From NCBI RefSeq assembly GCF_030345715.1, contig NZ_JAUASX010000002.1, forward strand, positions 248,001 through 312,000: a stretch of DNA of 64,000 bases, read 5' to 3'. Each line of letters begins with the position of its first letter. The first letter of the stretch is position 1. Below, piece after piece: positions 62,310 to 64,000 of this stretch. The position numbers and the translations under genes were made by a program. This DNA is from Solimonas sp. SE-A11 (GTDB lineage: Bacteria > Pseudomonadota > Gammaproteobacteria > Nevskiales > Nevskiaceae). The notes under the pieces are model-generated. The model saw only the letters and a list, made by a program, of their open reading frames with translations, was not told where the DNA came from and did no database searches.

Positions 62310-64000
62310 ATGAAACTGAGCGAAAACTGGCTGCGCGAGTGGGTCAACCCGCAGGCCACCATCAACGAGATCTCCGACCGCCTGGTGATGGGCGGCCTGG
62401 AGCTTGAAGTCGAGCCCGTGCTGGAGACGCTGCCGCAGGGCGTCGTCGTCGGCCGCATCGTCAAGGCCGAGCGCCACCCGCAGGCCGATCGCCTGCAGGT
62501 CTGCGAGGTGGACGTGGGCCAGCCGCAGAAGCTGCAGATCGTCTGCGGCGCCGCCAACGCGCGCGCCGGCATGAACGCCCCCTGCGCCGTGGTCGGCGCC
62601 AGGCTGCCGGACGGGATGGAGATCAAGCAGGCGCAACTGCGCGGCGTGGACTCCTTCGGCATGCTCTGCTCGGCCAAGGAACTGGGCCTGGCGGAGAAGT
62701 CCGAGGGCCTGCTGGAGCTGGATGCCGACGCCAAGCCGGGCACGCCCATCGAGCAGTACCTGGGCCTGAAGGACAACGTCCTGAACCTGGAGATCACCCC
62801 CAACCGCGGCGACTGCCTCAGCGTGCTGGGCCTGGCCCGCGAGCTGTCGGCGCTGTACGCCATCCCCATGAAGCGCCCCAACTTCCCGCAGGCCGTGGTC
62901 GTGGGCCACGCGCAGGTGAAGGTGGAGATCGAGGACCTGCAGAGCTGCCCGCACTACACCGGGCGCGTCATCACCAAGCTCAACCCCAAGGCCCTCACGC
63001 CCGACTGGATGCGTGAGCGCCTGCGCCGCTCCGGCATCCGCTGCATCCACCCGGTGGTGGACATCACCAACTACGTGATGCTCGAGCTGGGCCAGCCGAT
63101 GCACGCCTTCGACTCCGGCAAGATCTCCGGCCAGGTGCGCGTGCGCCGCGCGCGCGCCGGCGAGAAGCTGGAATTGCTCAACGGCGAGACCCTGGAGTTC
63201 GACCACGGCGAGCTGATCATCGCCGACGACCATGGCCCGCTCGCGCTGGCCGGCGTCATGGGCGGCCAGGAATCCGGCGTAGCCACCCGCACCACCGGCA
63301 TCTTCCTGGAGTCGGCCTGCTTCGCGCCCACCGCCGTGGCCGCCACCGCGCGCCGCCACAAGCTGGCCTCGGACTCCTGCTACCGCTTCGAGCGCGGCGT
63401 GGACCCCAACCTGCAGCGCAGTGCGCTGGAACGCGCCACGCAGCTGATCCTGCAGATCTGCGGCGGTGAGGTGCACCCGGTGATCACCGCGGGCCGCCCG
63501 CCGGCCGAGCCCATCACCGTGCGCCTGCGCCAGACCCGCCTGAACCAGCTGCTGGGCCACGAGATCGCCGAGAAGGACGTGGAGCAGCTGCTGTCGCGCC
63601 TGGGCATCACCACCCGCCACGAGCTGGGCGGCGCCTGGATCGCCCGCGTGCCGAGCTACCGCTACGACCTGCGCATCGAGCCCGACCTGATCGAGGAAGT
63701 GGCCCGCCTCTACGGCTACGACCGCATCCCCGCCAAGCCCTACGCCGCCCGCCTGGCCCCCGGCCGGCCCAGCGAAGCCGCCCGCTCGCTGACCCGCGTG
63801 CAGGACGTGCTGGTGTCGCGCGGCTGGCAGCAGATCGTCAGCCTGTCCTTCGTCGAGCCCGGCCTCCAGGGCCAGCTCAACCCGGACGCCCGCGGCATCC
63901 CCCTGGACAACCCCATCGCCGACACGCTGTCGGTGATGCGCACCACCCTGTGGGCCGGCCTGATCCCCGCCTGGCTCTACAACCGCCAGCGCCAGCAGAA
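62310..64000 (+). CDS. pheT: phenylalanyl-tRNA synthetase beta subunit (partial, runs off the window)
   Basis: About 563 codons of a protein that is usually near 790. It starts MKLSENWLREWVNPQATINE, then the tRNA-binding domain (about 40-150, with VGRIVKAERHPQADRLQVCEV), the B3/B4 editing domain (RCIHPVVDITNYVMLELGQPMHAFD), and the B5 domain (ITVRLRQTRLNQLLGHEI) with IEPDLIEEVARLYGYDRIP. The end lies beyond 64000. ATG at 62310 is the only good start. ihfA normally follows but is not in the window. Confidence 0.97.
   Translation, partial: MKLSENWLREWVNPQATINEISDRLVMGGLELEVEPVLETLPQGVVVGRIVKAERHPQADRLQVCEVDVGQPQKLQIVCGAANARAGMNAPCAVVGARLPDGMEIKQAQLRGVDSFGMLCSAKELGLAEKSEGLLELDADAKPGTPIEQYLGLKDNVLNLEITPNRGDCLSVLGLARELSALYAIPMKRPNFPQAVVVGHAQVKVEIEDLQSCPHYTGRVITKLNPKALTPDWMRERLRRSGIRCIHPVVDITNYVMLELGQPMHAFDSGKISGQVRVRRARAGEKLELLNGETLEFDHGELIIADDHGPLALAGVMGGQESGVATRTTGIFLESACFAPTAVAATARRHKLASDSCYRFERGVDPNLQRSALERATQLILQICGGEVHPVITAGRPPAEPITVRLRQTRLNQLLGHEIAEKDVEQLLSRLGITTRHELGGAWIARVPSYRYDLRIEPDLIEEVARLYGYDRIPAKPYAARLAPGRPSEAARSLTRVQDVLVSRGWQQIVSLSFVEPGLQGQLNPDARGIPLDNPIADTLSVMRTTLWAGLIPAWLYNRQRQQ

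Overview
The window is GC-rich, densely coded chromosomal DNA from a gammaproteobacterium. The uvrB, rdgC and infC-rpmI-rplT-pheS-pheT genes support this, as does the abundance of lipid-type oxidoreductases, TetR regulators and secreted hydrolases. That mix resembles the Nevskiales/Solimonadaceae, which is an inference from gene content only. I see no rRNA, phage, insertion sequence, plasmid origin or CRISPR array. Most long antisense reading frames are high-GC shadows of real genes.

Layout. Positions 14-2517: a DHA2 (EmrB/QacA) efflux pump and an alpha/beta hydrolase. 2630-10201: a MocR-type regulator divergent from a seven-gene Nit1C cluster (MSMEG_0572-like protein, nitrilase, radical SAM, GNAT, AIR-synthase-like, MSMEG_0570-like, flavin oxidoreductase). 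The cluster is preceded by a textbook sigma-54 promoter, which fits its reported role in nitrogen starvation and cyanide/nitrile nitrogen assimilation. 10209-16347: housekeeping genes (aminotransferase, uvrB, DCC protein) and tRNA-Asn and tRNA-Val. 16436-23112: an accessory island with two paralogous lipoprotein esterases, an AraC regulator, a LuxR-type HTH-only protein, a small unknown protein, a secreted beta-helix protein and a cytochrome-c remnant. At least two, probably three, of its promoters share one operator architecture. 23224-29234: a four-gene sensory operon (CHASE3-GAF hybrid kinase with three receiver domains, CheR, CheB, REC-kinase). 30483-32185: a YadGH-like ABC exporter.

32374-41638: a lipid- or steroid-type catabolic locus on the minus strand (M24 protein, EphD-like hydrolase/SDR fusion, ferritin-fold-like metal-dependent hydrolase, acyl-CoA dehydrogenase, SDR, Baeyer-Villiger-type monooxygenase). 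A divergent TetR gene follows, and TGACA-N8-TGTCA operators recur at two promoters about 4.5 kb apart. 41743-42681: rdgC, followed by a decayed AraC-family gene. 43273-48222: a secreted/lipoprotein group (FG-GAP propeller, beta-helix lipoprotein, CocE-like hydrolase) under a tandem palindromic operator shared with a TetR gene. 48934-52587: a TetR-epimerase operon divergent from an MBL-like/SDR operon. 52701-58393: a secreted propeller-like protein, a START-like protein, a coiled coil with a histone-like tail, a FabR/DesT-like repressor, a Bcr/CflA pump and a DODA-type dioxygenase. 58550-64000: a cNMP-EAL protein, then infC (ATC start), rpmI, rplT, pheS and the start of pheT, which runs off the end.

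Regulation is the most distinctive aspect: sigma-54 control of Nit1C, a duplicated 74-bp promoter element in the esterase/beta-helix island, a small TetR regulon with repeated operators, and several other perfect palindromes in divergent promoters. All functions are read from sequence motifs and memory of families; no database search was run.
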